NCBI GenBank assembly: GCA_022478985.1
Contig: JAKSZP010012117.1
Span: forward strand, 1-64,000
Length of the DNA stretch: 64,000 nucleotides
DNA from: Massospora cicadina
Lineage: Eukaryota; Entomophthoromycota; Entomophthoromycetes; Entomophthorales; Entomophthoraceae
Direction: 5' to 3'
Positions within the stretch are counted from its first letter, which is position 1, and each line of letters begins with the position of its first letter. Below, one piece after another: positions 32,545-43,594 of the stretch. A program made the translations under genes and the position numbers. A model generated the notes under the pieces. That model ran no database searches, was not told the origin of the DNA, and was given only the letters and a program-made list of their open reading frames with translations.

Positions 32545-33878
32545 CTACTGTGTAATTGTTGAATGGGTAGCTTTAGCAGTTGGGTTCAAGTTGGTTTTTG
32601 CCTTCTCTTTTTTCCCCACTGCAGGATGAGATTTTTGCGGTGCATGCATTTGTGGTGCACCAACACTTGGTTGTGAATTGTTGGCAGAAAGTTGGAAAGT
32701 GATTCGGTTCCAATCAATGCTTGAGCACATTGGTCAGGTAAAACCGACTTGCCCAGAAAGTGATCATCTTGGGGGTCCCAATTGGCTTGGGCGTCCCAAT
32801 CTGATTGGTTGAGGGATTTTCGAGCTGCTTCTGCCATGAAAGTCTTGATGTCCTCCTGGAGCTGGGAGGGTGGGATAGTGGAAGCGGTCTTGGCCGCCTC
32901 CTTGTCTGCTGCCTTGTGGGCCTGTTTGGCCTTCTTCCGCCCTTGAAGGGATATTGGCTTTACTAGTATGTAGCATCCTTGCGCTCCCCATGGGAAGGCT
33001 GCCTTTGTGTCAGTAGTTGGTTCATAGTGGGCTTCACCTCTGCCCATTGAATCTGAGGGAAACTCTTGATATGTAATGCCCTTCTTTGTGGGCAGGTGTG
33101 GGCCTTGTGGTCAAAAGCACTATAGAAAGCTCAGATGGGAGGTGCGCTGTCCACGGTGACCCTGAAAGGGTGGGTGGCATGCTCCTCAATGTTGACAAAA
33201 GCGGTATGCGGGATTTGGGTTAGATCCTTTGCTATCCCCTCATCTGGGGTTAGGACTGCAATTGCTTTGCCAGTGCACAGGTTTGGCATTAGTGTAAAGT
33301 GCTGCATTTTTAAGGATTGTATTTCGCCATATATGGCGAGCCCAGCCTTCAGGTGTTGTTCAAGTAAAGTGCATTTTACCATAGTGGGCAGAAAGTTGAA
33401 AGTGACAAAAGTTTGATTCAATTTAGTCCATCAGGTGCGCTTAGTTTTGATGACCCGCTGACCATCTGGGAGGTCTACTACAATGTGCACCATTGCAGCT
33501 TCGTCTGCTACTTCCTTACACTCAAAGCCTAGATCCAGCCAACCACATGGCATGGAATGAGGTGTGACGTACACCGCGTTCAGGAGATGAGTGTGTACAT
33601 ACCCACAAAACTTTTCCCAAAGTGCCATCTGCTTAATATCTAGAAATACCCACACTCTGCTTTACTGACAAGAGTGGTTGGAAGTGCAGCGTATTGATGT
33701 AATGGTTGCATCGCGCTTGCCAAGCTAAAATTTCCAGGGAAATAGTTACTGCCAGTTTTTTATTAAGTTTATCTATTCCTCCAGGTTCACCGGGGCATTT
33801 GCAAAATTTGGATGCTGCAGGGTCAACACCTGTGCCCTTGACCTTACTCGCCCAACTGCTCCCCAACATGGGCGTCAA
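32545..33878 (-). pseudogene. LINE-b ORF1, RNA-binding protein
   Basis: Frames 33878-33633, 33655-33431, 33421-33131, 33047-32586 form one ORF1 after small shifts. VHIVVDLPDGQRVIKTKRT and TFVTFNFLPTMVKCTLLEQH then GLAIYGEIQSLKMQHFTLMP suggest an RRM-like fold; PHTAFVNIEEHATHPFRVTV then Y-S-A-FDHKAHTCPQRR is a decayed CCHC knuckle (first Cys lost). The tail is basic and Gln/Ser-rich (KKEKAKTNLNPTAKATHS). HAL-a and HAL-b encode the same layout. Confidence 0.82.
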
Positions 33879-33983
33879 CTAATCTCCTCAGTGAGATTAT
33901 CAAACTTTTTACCAGAATTTAATTGAATGTTGTTGCAAAAGTGATTGCAACGAGAGAGTAAAGTTTACAATAACACCATATTC

Positions 33984-34463
33984 AGCAATACTTTTACTGA
34001 TCACCTAGAACACTTTGAGGGAGTGTTAAGGCTTTTAGCAATGGCGGTTCTGAAAATTAAGCCGTGAAAATGCCATTTCTATAAAAATTGAGCTTGAGCA
34101 TTTGGGGTTTGTGATCAACTCCAGCATATTGCAACCACAGCCGCAGAAGCTTATAGCCATTAGGTGGATGTCAATCATGAAGAGCGTTCAGGATATACAA
34201 TTATTTCTTAAGATTATCAGCTACTATCACCAATTCATCAAGGATTTCCCTAGATTCGCTGAAGCAAATTCCACTTATTGAAGGTTCCAAAAAAATCAGA
34301 TTCATGTGGAATGAGAAGGCTAAAATTCATTTGATGAGTTACAAACATATATGATGATTAGTCCAGTCCTGAAATATTAAAAATTCAATTAGGAATTTAT
34401 CATACAGACTGATGACTTGTTAACGGCAGTTAGTGCCATTTTAAGTCAATAGATGATGATGGG
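33984..34463 (+). pseudogene. Ty3-A RT end and RNase H start
   Basis: Resumes RT after LINE-b: SNTFTDHLEHFEGVLRLLAM, then SVKDIQLFLKIISYYHQFIK-DFPRFAEAN (connection, 34180-34250), then FITDDLLTAVSAILSQ (34400-34450), the first RNase H Asp. Ty3-C enters at 34459-34463 (TSD ATGGG), and RNase H continues at 40528. Confidence 0.85.
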
Positions 34464-35014
34464 TGTCATGATTCTGATTTAACCGATGATAGGCCCTAAG
34501 TTGTTATGGCAGAATGGTAGAATCCACAAATCATGATATGAGTTACAATTATTTGAGCGCCTTAGGATGAGGAAATATTGGGTTAGAACGGATGGTTAAT
34601 TAGATTTCTTCCAAATGAGGCGATTTAAAATGTTGATGCAGGATATATAATTGGTAAATAAACTCTAAGCAATAGAGAAATGAAAAACATACTTAATGGA
34701 ACCAATGAGATATGGTATAACTGAATAGATAAGCCAAGGAAATGGTATCACCTGCAGTTGCTGAGATATCAGTGAGACGAGAAGATTGAAGAAAAGGGAT
34801 TGTTAGTAGTTTAAAGCAAGAGGAACAGTGAAGGTACAGTTTATATATAGAAAATTGATTAGGAGAGTTTTTTGGGACAATTGCTCCATCTTTATTAAAG
34901 TTATTACTTTGTTTTGAGGATGAGATCGTCATATTGTTGGTCATATTGCTATTGGGCTTAACCCTGTGCAAATCCCCTTTGGCGTATCTCCATGATACCA
35001 CTGAATCTTTAACA
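34464..35014 (+). repeat. Ty3-C 5' LTR
   Basis: Begins TGTCATGATTCTGATT, ends CTTTAACA. Matches 39963-40522 throughout, for example GAACCAATGAGATATGGT and GCTTAACCCTGTGCAAA. Confidence 0.92.
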
Positions 35015-35015
35015 G

Positions 35016-35036
35016 TGGTGCTCACTACAGGGGGCA
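35016..35036 (+). other. Ty3-C tRNA primer-binding site
   Basis: TGGTGCTCACTACAGGGGGCA, 1 bp after the LTR. Identical for at least 17 bases to that of Ty3-B. Confidence 0.85.
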
Positions 35037-36010
35037 CATTTATCAATCTCAAGAAAGTTACTATTCTTCTGTTGCCAGCCATGTCATATCCAGCTTGCTT
35101 TGACAAAGAATCTTCATGATACACCACACTAATGGAATATGCGGAACTCAAACTCGCCTTGGACACTGTGCTCAAAAGGCAGGAGGTGCTTTTGCATGAA
35201 GTTTGTATTGATAAGCTGCCTTTAGTTTATCACGATGGGAATAGTCATAGGTTCCTTTAGAAATTTGAGTTTTCTTGGAATGAGTCTCAGATCAACGTAA
35301 AGCAAAACTGTTAGTATCCGCCTTGGATGTTGGAAGTGCCAATCAAGTTACCTGTTACCTTCCTAACAGTTCGGCTTCATATCAAGAAGTAAAAGATACT
35401 GTGCTGTGGTTAATTTGGAGGACCAGCAAAGATGTTGCAGCAGAAGGCTGAGTTCTTACCTATTGGGTTTAAGCGTAATGAGACCCTCACTGCATTTGCT
35501 GATCAGTTTATGGTGGAAGCTCACATGTTAATTGGGGCGGGAATTTTATACAAATCTGATGTGTGAACTGCAATGAAATCCACGCTGAAGCCATAACATG
35601 AGCTTATAACGTCATGATCCTGATGTTGGACAATGACATCACTCTGCTTAAGATTGTTCATTTTTTGTGCATACTATCTTTCTTCTTCCCCCCGCTCAAT
35701 ACTGAGCAAAACATACCTCCGCTATCATTGAACCTTTTTATTTGGAAAAGTTTGGCTTTTCGGTTAAGATTCTGCTGAGTTACCCTCAGCAGTTCAACTT
35801 CCACCCTGGACCTAATTATCACAAATCGCCTAACTACTGACCTGGGTATAATTACGCCAATTGTCCAAGATCAAATTATTGATGAAGCCCATCTTACAAC
35901 AAGCAATGATGCAGACCCTACAAGGTTATTTGTTTCAAATGCAGCTGCTCTGGCCACTTGGCAAGAGGTTGCCCCTATTGACAGGCCCATCAAATACAGC
36001 ATGAACAGTA
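35037..36010 (+). pseudogene. Ty3-C gag with zinc knuckle
   Basis: MEYAELKLALDTVLKRQEVL (35130) is a coiled-coil start; GFKRNETLTAFADQFMVEAH (35465-35520) is the Retrotrans_gag block; CFKCSCSGHLARGC at 35931-35973 is an intact CX2CX4HX4C nucleocapsid knuckle. Stops and shifts break it. Capsid and RNA packaging would be its role. Confidence 0.88.
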
Positions 36011-36420
36011 CGATCAGGGAGAAGGCAGATTAGAGTATAGATGAAATTCTCTACCTCTGCTATCCCAACCCCAAACGCCCCACATGAACCTGTAGTAGTC
36101 TATTCAGTGGAAGTCCCTCCATATGATGACGCATTCTTGTATCAGAAGTCAATTGGAGGAGTATGTATCTTGACGTGAGACCAAGCCCATGCCGTGGCAG
36201 CAGATGGATCTCTGATGCAGCCTAAGCTGTACGCTTGTCAGATGTTCAACCATGTAACCCCCAGACAAGTTGTATCCATCCACATATGCACCATCCTTGA
36301 AAGAAGTAAGCGTTGCCCTCCCAGTCAACACTATCATCAAAGAATACCCTTAAGTCATTGAGGGTATTGCTAGTTTCCTTGAGAATGGAGGGTCTTTGGA
36401 TGTCAGGTGTTAAACAATTC
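36011..36420 (+). pseudogene. Ty3-C gag-protease linker
   Basis: Open pieces such as NAPHEPVVVYSVEVPPYDDA lead from the knuckle to the protease. No domain is recognised; a linker is inferred. Confidence 0.45.
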
Positions 36421-36800
36421 GGATTCATCATACTCAGGATGTAAATGCTGTGACATTGTTGTAGCCAGGACATGAGTCCATGCTATAATAGATACAGGTG
36501 CCTTTAGTAAACATAGTTTCCATGAAGCTGGTGGCAAAGTGACATTAAAGCCGGATGTAGAACACTGGATGATATATGGGACCGCTGGAGCGGATAACAT
36601 GGTCTCTGAGGGAACGTACAGCGCGTTACCTTTGTAGCTTGAGTCAATTGTTTTGGTAGCCATGACAATAGTGTTATCAAACAGTAATTACGATTTGCTA
36701 ATTGAACCGTCTTTCTGTGACACTTTGGTGCTGTTCTTAACATGACAGAGAAGACGTTAGAAATTCTAGAGCAGCGGATCCCAGTTTACTTCACCTCCAG
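36421..36800 (+). pseudogene. Ty3-C aspartic protease
   Basis: HAIIDTGAFSKHSFHEAG has an intact DTGA active site at 36491-36502; MVSEGTYSALPL and LSNSNYDLLIEPSFCDTL (usual form YD.LIG..+L) follow. The Gly of LIG is changed to Glu. Confidence 0.88.
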
Positions 36801-36944
36801 TAGAGTGCTGTAGGATCCGATCCACATGGGTCATATCAACTTGGCATACAGCGATGGGGTGATTATGGTTCATTATCATCGTCTGAAGAGTAAGACCTGA
36901 GCCCTTCCTAAGCAGATATACCAATATAATGGATACCTCTCCGA

Positions 36945-37240
36945 GCTGCTGGGCCTATATATATTCCTTCCAGACACCAAGTCATAATGAACACTGAATT
37001 GGAGGTAGAAGTGCCAGCTGGACTCCACAGGGAAGTCATTGGGCCTTATCTGCAATTGTGGCTGGAGCCTCACATGGCTCCAGGCACTATACTCCCAGGG
37101 CAAGTGGAGATCAAGGTCTTTTTAGCAAATTTGCAGCACAAACCGATGTGAATCCACTGACATCAAATAGTGACGTATTTACACTTGATCTTTGTTGAGG
37201 AGGTCCTCCAGGTTCATGAGTTTGGGCCTCTGGATAAATT
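36945..37240 (+). pseudogene. Ty3-C dUTPase-like domain
   Basis: The frame at 36945 is open for 68 codons: AAGPIYIPSRHQVIMNTELE (motif 1 place; AG.D+ with Asp changed to Pro), VEVPAGLHREVIGPY (P.GL.G.+.P), PGTILPGQVEIKVFLANL (motif 3 place; the D...Y pair is lost), then, past stops at 37149 and 37158, HQIVTYLHLIFVEEV (motif 4 strand). The order, spacing and hydrophobic pattern match trimeric dUTPase. It sits between PR and RT as in Ty3-A, B and D. The active-site residues are degraded, so it would be structural or dead. Confidence 0.66.
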
Positions 37241-37299
37241 TGAGTTAATAATAAATATAAATTCCAGTATAGTTATGGTGGTACCATGAAAAAATTTAG

Positions 37300-38215
37300 T
37301 CAGGTTATTGGAAAAACAGTAGGATCAAGCAATATCGTTATCTGAAAAAGAAAGGGAGATTTTTGCTGCCAACGATCATGACTTAGGATGCACTTGGGGG
37401 TGGTCCATCAAGTGGCACTGGGATATTCCTCCCATTAGGTCTCAACTGATTCCCCAGTCTAGGGCAGCTGAGGAAGTAGTAACCAAGGAGATTGAGAAGC
37501 TGCTTGGATAAGGGATGCTTGAACCATTAAAGATTCCATGGGCTTCTCCCGTTATAATTGTCAAAAAGAAGGATGTATCAAACTGAGATAGTTATAGACT
37601 ACCAAAAGATCAACAGCATTACCAAATAGGACTCATACCCCTTGCCACGAATCGATGATGCCTTGGTTTTTTTGGGAGGAGCTCGTTACCTCTTTTTGAT
37701 GGATTTGATATCTGGTTATTGGCAAATCAAGCTGCCCATGGCGTAACAGGAGAAATGCGCCATTATTACATCCAAGGGGCTTATTCTACCAACCTGTATG
37801 CCTCAAGGGCTATGTAATTCCCTGGATACATTTAAGCGGGCCATGGATACCATTCTTGGTGACCTGAAGCTGTCATGCATCCTCATGTACCTTGACAATA
37901 TCTTTTTTAGTACTAGATTACCTAGACAATATCAATGTCTTTTCCAGAATGTTCTCTGAACATCTTAACCACCTGGAGGAGGTCTTCCGCCAACTTGCAG
38001 AGGCCAACGTGAAAATAATACCATATAAATGCTATTTTTAAGGACCATCAGATGTACCTTGTGTTTGTGGTGGATGCGACTGGGCTGAGGCCCCAACCAG
38101 CCAAGGTGGAGGCTATCTGGAATATTACTAACCAAACAGTAAACGCGATATACAATATTTCTTGGGAATAATTAGCTACTACCACTGCTTATACTCAACT
38201 TCAGTTGTATTAGAG
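37300..38215 (+). pseudogene. Ty3-C reverse transcriptase
   Basis: DLGCTW (37385), PWASPVIIVKKKD, then VIDYQKINSITK, LFLMDLISGYWQIKLPM (first Asp), MPQGLCNSLDTFKRAMDTIL, and YLDN at 37888-37899 instead of YLDD. A short duplication of the YLDN region (TRLPRQYQCLF) follows. Connection: QYFLGIISYYHCLYSTS (38150s). Confidence 0.88.
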
Positions 38216-38990
38216 ATCCGCTGCATGAGTTAATGAAAGAGAATGCCCCATTTAAATGGATGGAACTCCGCCAATGCTCATTCAATAAACTTTGATGGCA
38301 CTAAGCAGTGCACTGGTGCTGCACTATGCAAATTTTAATAAAGAGTTTATCGCCTAAATTCATGACTCTCTTTCTGCCATTAAATCCCTATCCCAAAAAG
38401 ATGATGAGGGGAGGAGCACCCCGTTGCATACTGCAGTCAGAGTCTGAACTGCCATGAACATAATTATACTGTTACTGAAAGGAGTGCTTAGCGGTGATTT
38501 ACATGCATAAGCAACTTAGAGTGTAATTGCATGAGGATAAGTTTAAAGTTGTAGTAGATCTCGCTTCATTGTTCTGGTTGTAGAACATCAAAGAGCCTGA
38601 AGGTCTTCTAGCCTGGTGGGCCCTTAAACTGCAGGCTTTTGCTTTTGAGATTATCCACTGACCTGGAGCAAAACACCAGAACGCTGATTGCTTGTTGAGG
38701 CTATTAACCATTGCAGTTACAACAGATCTAAGTGACATCATGTATGATAAGATGCTCAGAGGAAATTATGACAATGAGCCGCTGCAAGTCATAAAGGCGG
38801 TGAATGAAATGTGAGCCAATACCTTCCAGTGGAATGGTGAGTTGTATAAGCGGACTGGCGATTCAACGGTGAACTTCCCATGAACCTCAGCACGGCCTAA
38901 TAGTATCATGAGTGCGCATAGGGAAGTCAGACATGGTGGCATGTGAAAGACGTTGGAATTGTTACGCCCTCGCTATTATTGGGAAATCAT
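38216..38990 (+). pseudogene. Ty3-C RNase H
   Basis: RDPLHELMKENAPFKWMELR precedes the RNase H frames; the downstream block FKVVVDLASLFWL then NIKEPEGLLAWWALKLQAFA (38540-38650) matches the D-H-x-S-L-x-W-L region, and HQNADCLLRL-type PGAKHQNADCLL (38660s) closes it. The H2C2 start lies near 38920. Confidence 0.82.
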
Positions 38991-39962
38991 GAACTTTGAT
39001 GCGCTGGAAACGATATCCTGCTACTATCAGTGCCAAGTATAAAAGCCGTTCCACCAGATGACCTACTGGTTAGTGAAAACCACAATTTTCCTGGCATATA
39101 GTTTCCATAACCAGTTGTTAGCCCTCTGCCAACGGGAGCTATCCAGTCCAAATACATTTTGGTGGCAATTAACCACTTGATCAGGTGGGTTGGGGCATGC
39201 GTGATACAGGATCTGGGGGCGTTCATAATGGCCAAGTTCATAATGGAATGTATTATCCAGTGACACGGCTGCCCTAAGTTCCTCCTTACTAATAATGGAA
39301 CTAACTTCACTTTACACATCCTTTCAAAGCTAAATGAGATGTTGGCCATCCGTGGGGTTCTGACAACCCATACCAACTCAAGTCCAATGGAATGGTCAAG
39401 TGGGTCAATAAGACTTTAGGGAACATACTCCATAAATTAGTAGCGGATTGACCCGCAGATTATAGTTCCCTTCTTTCCACTGCTGTCTTCGCCTATAATA
39501 TTAATTATCATTCCGCCACATGGAAGAGCCCCTTCCAATTACTGTATGGGTGACACCCTGCTCTTCTGGCGCTGCTATATGCCTGTGTAGAAGATACTGG
39601 CAGAATGGATCCCCAAAATTATTTGATGACCCTAGCTGACACATTTATCAAATTGCAAACTGAAGCATACTCGTTCAGTTTAGCCAAGAAGATTAAGGCT
39701 TAAACTGCCTATCATTATGGAGTAGCAGGTTAGCCCAGTTCAGAGATGGGGATATGGTCCTATTCCATAATCAACACAGGTTCAGGCAAAAGCACAAGTC
39801 GTCCATTATCTTAATTGGGCCGTTTGAATTTATTGAGAAGACAGGTGTGGATGCGTATACTATCAAGGACACCACGAGTGGTTGGATCATCAACTGAGTG
39901 CACGTGAAGTTCCTTTGGCCATATAAAACAATAGGAGACTTATCATCAAGTCAAGGGGGTAA
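38991..39962 (+). pseudogene. Ty3-C integrase with GPF module
   Basis: CYYQCQV (zinc domain end, 39020), a core with GHA/IQDLGAFIMAKFIMECIIQ (39200-39250), CPKFLLTNNGTNFT (D to N at the second core Asp), then HMEEPLPITVW-type post-core. LIGPFEFIEKTGVDAYTIKD (39815-39870) is the GPF/Y module and VHVKFLWPYK its end. No chromodomain follows. Confidence 0.85.
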
Positions 39963-40522
39963 TGTTGCAATTCTGATATGACTGGATGATAAGCCGTAAG
40001 TCATTATGGCATAATAGGTAGAATCTACCAATCATAATTTGAGTTATAATTATTTGGGTGCCTTGGGATGAGGCGATATTGGGTTAGAATGGATGGTTGA
40101 TTAGATAACTTCCAAATGAAGCGATTAGGGGATGTCAATGCAGGACGAATAATTGGTAAGTTGCTTTAAACTAAGGCAATAGATAATTGAATACCATACT
40201 CTGCCAGAACCAATGAGATATGGTGGAACTGAATAGCTAAGCTGAGGAAATGGTATTGTCTGAAGTCGCTGAAATATCAGTGGGACAAGAAGATTGAAGA
40301 AGAGGAAAAGTTAGTAGTTTAGCGCGAGCAGAACAGTGAGGATCTGCTGTATATACTAAATTGAAGAAAAGAGTGTTTTTGGGGCAATTGCTTCCTCATT
40401 ATTAAAATTATTACTTTATTTTGAGGACGACAATCATTATATCATTGTCCTATTTCTCAGTGAGCTTAACCCTGTGCAAAACCCCTTCGGCGTATCTCCA
40501 AGTTACCGCTGAATTTATAACA
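39963..40522 (+). repeat. Ty3-C 3' LTR
   Basis: 560 bp, pair of 34464-35014, TGTTGCAATTCTGATATG to TTATAACA, preceded by the PPT at 39951-39962. Confidence 0.92.
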
Positions 40523-40527
40523 ATGGG

Positions 40528-40989
40528 GAAGAACATCTGGTGGTATATGTAAGTAAAACATTGATGCCAGCATAAAGGAGCTACGCCATTACAGAGTGCA
40601 AGTGCCTCACAGTTATTTGTTCCTATAAACAATTTTGGGTATATATACATTGGACAAACTTTGAAGTTGTGACTGATAACCTGTCTCTACGCTGGTTACA
40701 TAACCTTAAGGAACCAGAGGGACGACTGGCCCAATGTAATTTAATTTTGAAATCCAATGATTTCAAGTTTATACACTGAGCAGGAGCTGCATATCAGAAT
40801 GCTGATGGACTATTAATATTGCCTTCCATATAAATTGTGTATCATCAAGCTGATGAATTATTCCAGTGGATGATTGAAGAAAAATCAGGGATGGGCCCTA
40901 AGAGATTCAGATTGCGCTAAAGAAAGTGATGGATAATACTGAAATGAAGAACGGAAAGCTATATAAATTAATTGATATAAAACGGTGTT
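40528..40989 (+). pseudogene. Ty3-A RNase H, second part
   Basis: EEHLVVYVSKTLM, then RSYAITECKCLTVICSYKQF (catalytic Glu), FEVVTDNLSLRWLHNLKEPE (third Asp, TDN), HQNADGL-like AAYQNADGLLILPS. In place and order of Ty3/gypsy RNase H; joined in frame to 34400-34463 across the Ty3-C insertion. Confidence 0.88.
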
Positions 40990-42040
40990 ATTCTCTATCC
41001 GTTAAAACAAGCAGAAATATAAGCTGTACACAAAGTCATCAGTATAGTGGCCTAAAAAAATATGGGCCATTTACACCATTTATTAATGGGAATCAATCAA
41101 CTATGATGTAGCGGATTATCTAACCTGTTGCATGGAACGTCAACTATATAAGCCTCGCAAGAATGTGATGGGATATAGGCTAGTATGCCCTGAGTTCACT
41201 TGGCATATGGTGTTGGTAGACGTTATAAGACCCTTGAGTATTAGTACTTGGGAGTAAAGTACATCATAGTCATAATAGACCATCTGAATAAATGGGTTGA
41301 GATGAAAGCCTTGAGCAGAGTAGATGCTACAAGCATGGCGAGATTCATAATGGATCAAGTAATGTACCAGCATGGATGCCCACAAGTATCATTAAGTGAC
41401 AATGGAAGAAACTATACGTCCTATGTGATCCTAAGACTGAATGAACTAATGGAAATCTGAGGGATGGCGTCCATTCCCTATTGTCCAGAAAGAAAACAGA
41501 ATAAAAAGAGTCAATGCAACTCTAGTCTTGATGCTGAGAAAATTGGTAGCAGGATAAACTTCCGCTTAGGTAATTTATAAGAGTTCTTTCCTTTTTCATA
41601 CAAAATAAGTTAATTATGTCGACAGGGAAATGCTATTCCAACTTTTATATGAATGAAAGGCTGCACTACCGCCTATTTTACATTTTGCCGTGAAACCAGC
41701 TTTGGGTATGGTTGCAGAGCAATACACAAACTGATTGGCGAATATTATGATTGAACTGCAATCACATGCATTCAATACAACGTTGAAAAGTAAAAAGGAG
41801 CAATAATATGGACAATAAGCACCAAGCAGTGCTGCAAGAGTATCATGTGTGAGATAAGATAGCCTATTGTAATACCAATGGATTTGGAATAGGTAATAAG
41901 TTGGACGCTCTATGGTCAGGTCCATTTAAGATTATCACCCAGTTGGTGACAGAAGCCTATATGATAAAGAATATCAGCGATGGTCATATAGTGAACATGG
42001 TCCATAGCAAATATTTGAAGTATTGGATCTAAAAAAATAA
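40990..42040 (+). pseudogene. Ty3-A integrase with GPF module
   Basis: CCMERQLYKPRKN-like zinc end (41130), core GVKYIIVIIDHLNKWVEMKA (41248; catalytic DH kept), MYQHGCPQVSLSDNGRNYTS (second Asp kept as SDN), then decayed post-core, and LWSGPFKIITQLVTEAYMIK with HIVNMVHSKYLKYW (41910-42030), the GPF/Y module. No chromodomain. Confidence 0.87.
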
Positions 42041-42777
42041 TGCAACGATTTTGTGGAACTGCTGAACATAATGACAATAGGTTAGGTCCTGGTGTATTGG
42101 TAAAGTCTTAAAAAAAGACCGCTGTACCAGGATTTCTGGTTAAGTTTGAAAAACAAACTACTGAACCAGTAGTTTTATAAAAAAGATAAACATATGAACC
42201 CAATTATAGGGTAAACCACATTGCTAATAGCGTATATAAATATATAATTTATATAAGATAATTATGCAGATATATATGTAAAAAATATACATTAAAGAAA
42301 ATTAAATTTTATTTTTCCACGATCAAAAATCTCTGGCAATGATCCCTTCTATTGTTGGCAGAATCAGGATGGGTTGAAACTGTATCTGCCATAAGGAGGC
42401 TTTAGGAAAATGAATTAAAGAAGATTTACTCTGATCTGAAATGGAAACCCCAGCCTGGAGAAGTACAGGTAATGTGAAATTGGTGAAAATGACTAATAAT
42501 GTCCTTTATACTATGTAGTGTCATAATAGCCCAACCTAGGGTAAAACAGGATTTCCAGAAGTATTATTGGCACTAAACCCAAAATAGTCCTGATATATCA
42601 TGAGGCCATAGGACCTTGCTCTGCGGAGGTGGCAGAAATGAAGGGGCTGCTGAACTAATAAGCTGGTTAATTTTAAAGGAAGGACCTCTGAACCAGACTT
42701 GTTAGTTAAGTCTCAAGAGGAGGATGTGGTTGCCTCTGAAAATCTGTCTAGAGGGAAATCTGGTCAAGCAGGAGATG
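42041..42777 (+). other. Ty3-A 3' non-coding tail
   Basis: No coding frame is supported. It holds a degenerate repeat of about 45 bp with the core CTGWACCAG...TGGTTAAGT (42072-42180, again near 42655-42715) and an AT-rich run with TATATA (42230-42300). PPT-like AAGAGGAGGATG at 42714-42725, and AGCAGGAGATG directly before the LTR. Confidence 0.5.
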
Positions 42778-43594
42778 TGTTGGGATTTTTGCCCACATTA
42801 CTCAAATCAATTAAGCATAATATATATCTGCTTATTCACTAGGGGAAGGATCCCTAGTGGATATGGGAGTAATCGTTTAAAATGATTTCTATTGCTAAAA
42901 AAATTTGCCATAATAAACATTAAGTGATCCACTGGTGTTTTGCTCCTCTGGATTGCTTATGTCTCGTTGGGGATGATAAATGATAATAAATGAATAATTA
43001 TGTTATCAACTTTACTATTGATAATCTAATAATTTTATAAGAGTCAATTGGGGGTTTTCACTAATCAACTGAGGGATTTATGTGTAGTTATTGAAGTTCC
43101 AACAACGCTTTTATTAACAACTTGTGGGTTAACTTTCTTAAGGTAACGTGTCCTGCTGCAGTAGGTAAAGGTCCTATTACCTAAGCAAATAGTTAGTCTA
43201 ATTATGGTTCTTTGCTGGGGTTTGTTGATATTGTAGGTATTTACATATTAATCACCTTGAGAAGTTCACATTGCTAGATGGCGGAGGAACCCAACTATTT
43301 TGTTGAGGAAGAACCTCATGTGTATGAACTAAAAGAGGCTAATTCAATGGCAACGGCCGTTTCCCCAGCAGGGAGCCAACAAGGGTTGATCACTAATTTC
43401 CTTATAAAGCCCCTATTTATATATAATAAAGCATATCAAATTAAGTTTTATTCAAATACTTTAATAATTAGCCTGTTTTAAAGTTGTTTTATTTTTTAAA
43501 TTTAAAGCGTAGAATTTAATAGGAAGATATCCTTTGGCTATTTATTACTCTGCTCTTTGCGTGCTCCAGTATTAAGAGAATCACTGAGAACTTC
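42778..43594 (+). repeat. Ty3-A 3' LTR, first part
   Basis: Begins TGTTGGGATTTTTGCCCA, as does 63263. It covers the first 817 bp of the LTR and is interrupted by Chr-3 (TSD ACTTC 43590-43594 / ACCTC 53139-53143). It contains the open piece MAEEPNYFVEEEPHVYELKE at 43278, which has a decayed counterpart in the 5' LTR (2205) and is probably not a gene. Confidence 0.9.

Larger units (their letters stand above)
28695..33967 (-). mobile_element. LINE-b, near full-length APE-type LINE
   Basis: 5,273 bp flanked by the perfect 16-bp TSD ACAATAACACCATATT (28679-28694, 33968-33983). Minus strand: ORF1 with zinc knuckle, ORF2 with endonuclease, RT and C-terminal Cys motif, then a 3' UTR ending TGTCCATCCCCAGGTCAGC...CCTCACAATAAAATTTG plus a short A-run. 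Both ORFs are disrupted by a modest number of stops. The RT and C-terminal region match LINE-a closely, so they are the same family. Confidence 0.95.
34464..40522 (+). mobile_element. Ty3-C, complete Ty3/gypsy element with dUTPase-like domain
   Basis: 6,059 bp with LTRs 34464-35014 (551 bp) and 39963-40522 (560 bp), perfect TSD ATGGG (34459-34463, 40523-40527), PBS TGGTGCTCACTACAGGGGGCA at 35016-35036 and PPT TCAAGGGGGTAA at 39951-39962. Order: gag with zinc knuckle, PR, dUTPase-like, RT, RNase H, integrase; no chromodomain. Removing it rejoins Ty3-A RNase H (ILSQ..MMMG to EEHLVVYVSK). Confidence 0.95.

Noticed and set aside
43278..43481. Short ORF in the Ty3-A LTR (MAEEPNYFVEEEP) as a peptide gene
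   Set aside because: Other LTR copies (2205, 63790s) carry it with stops and no conserved start.
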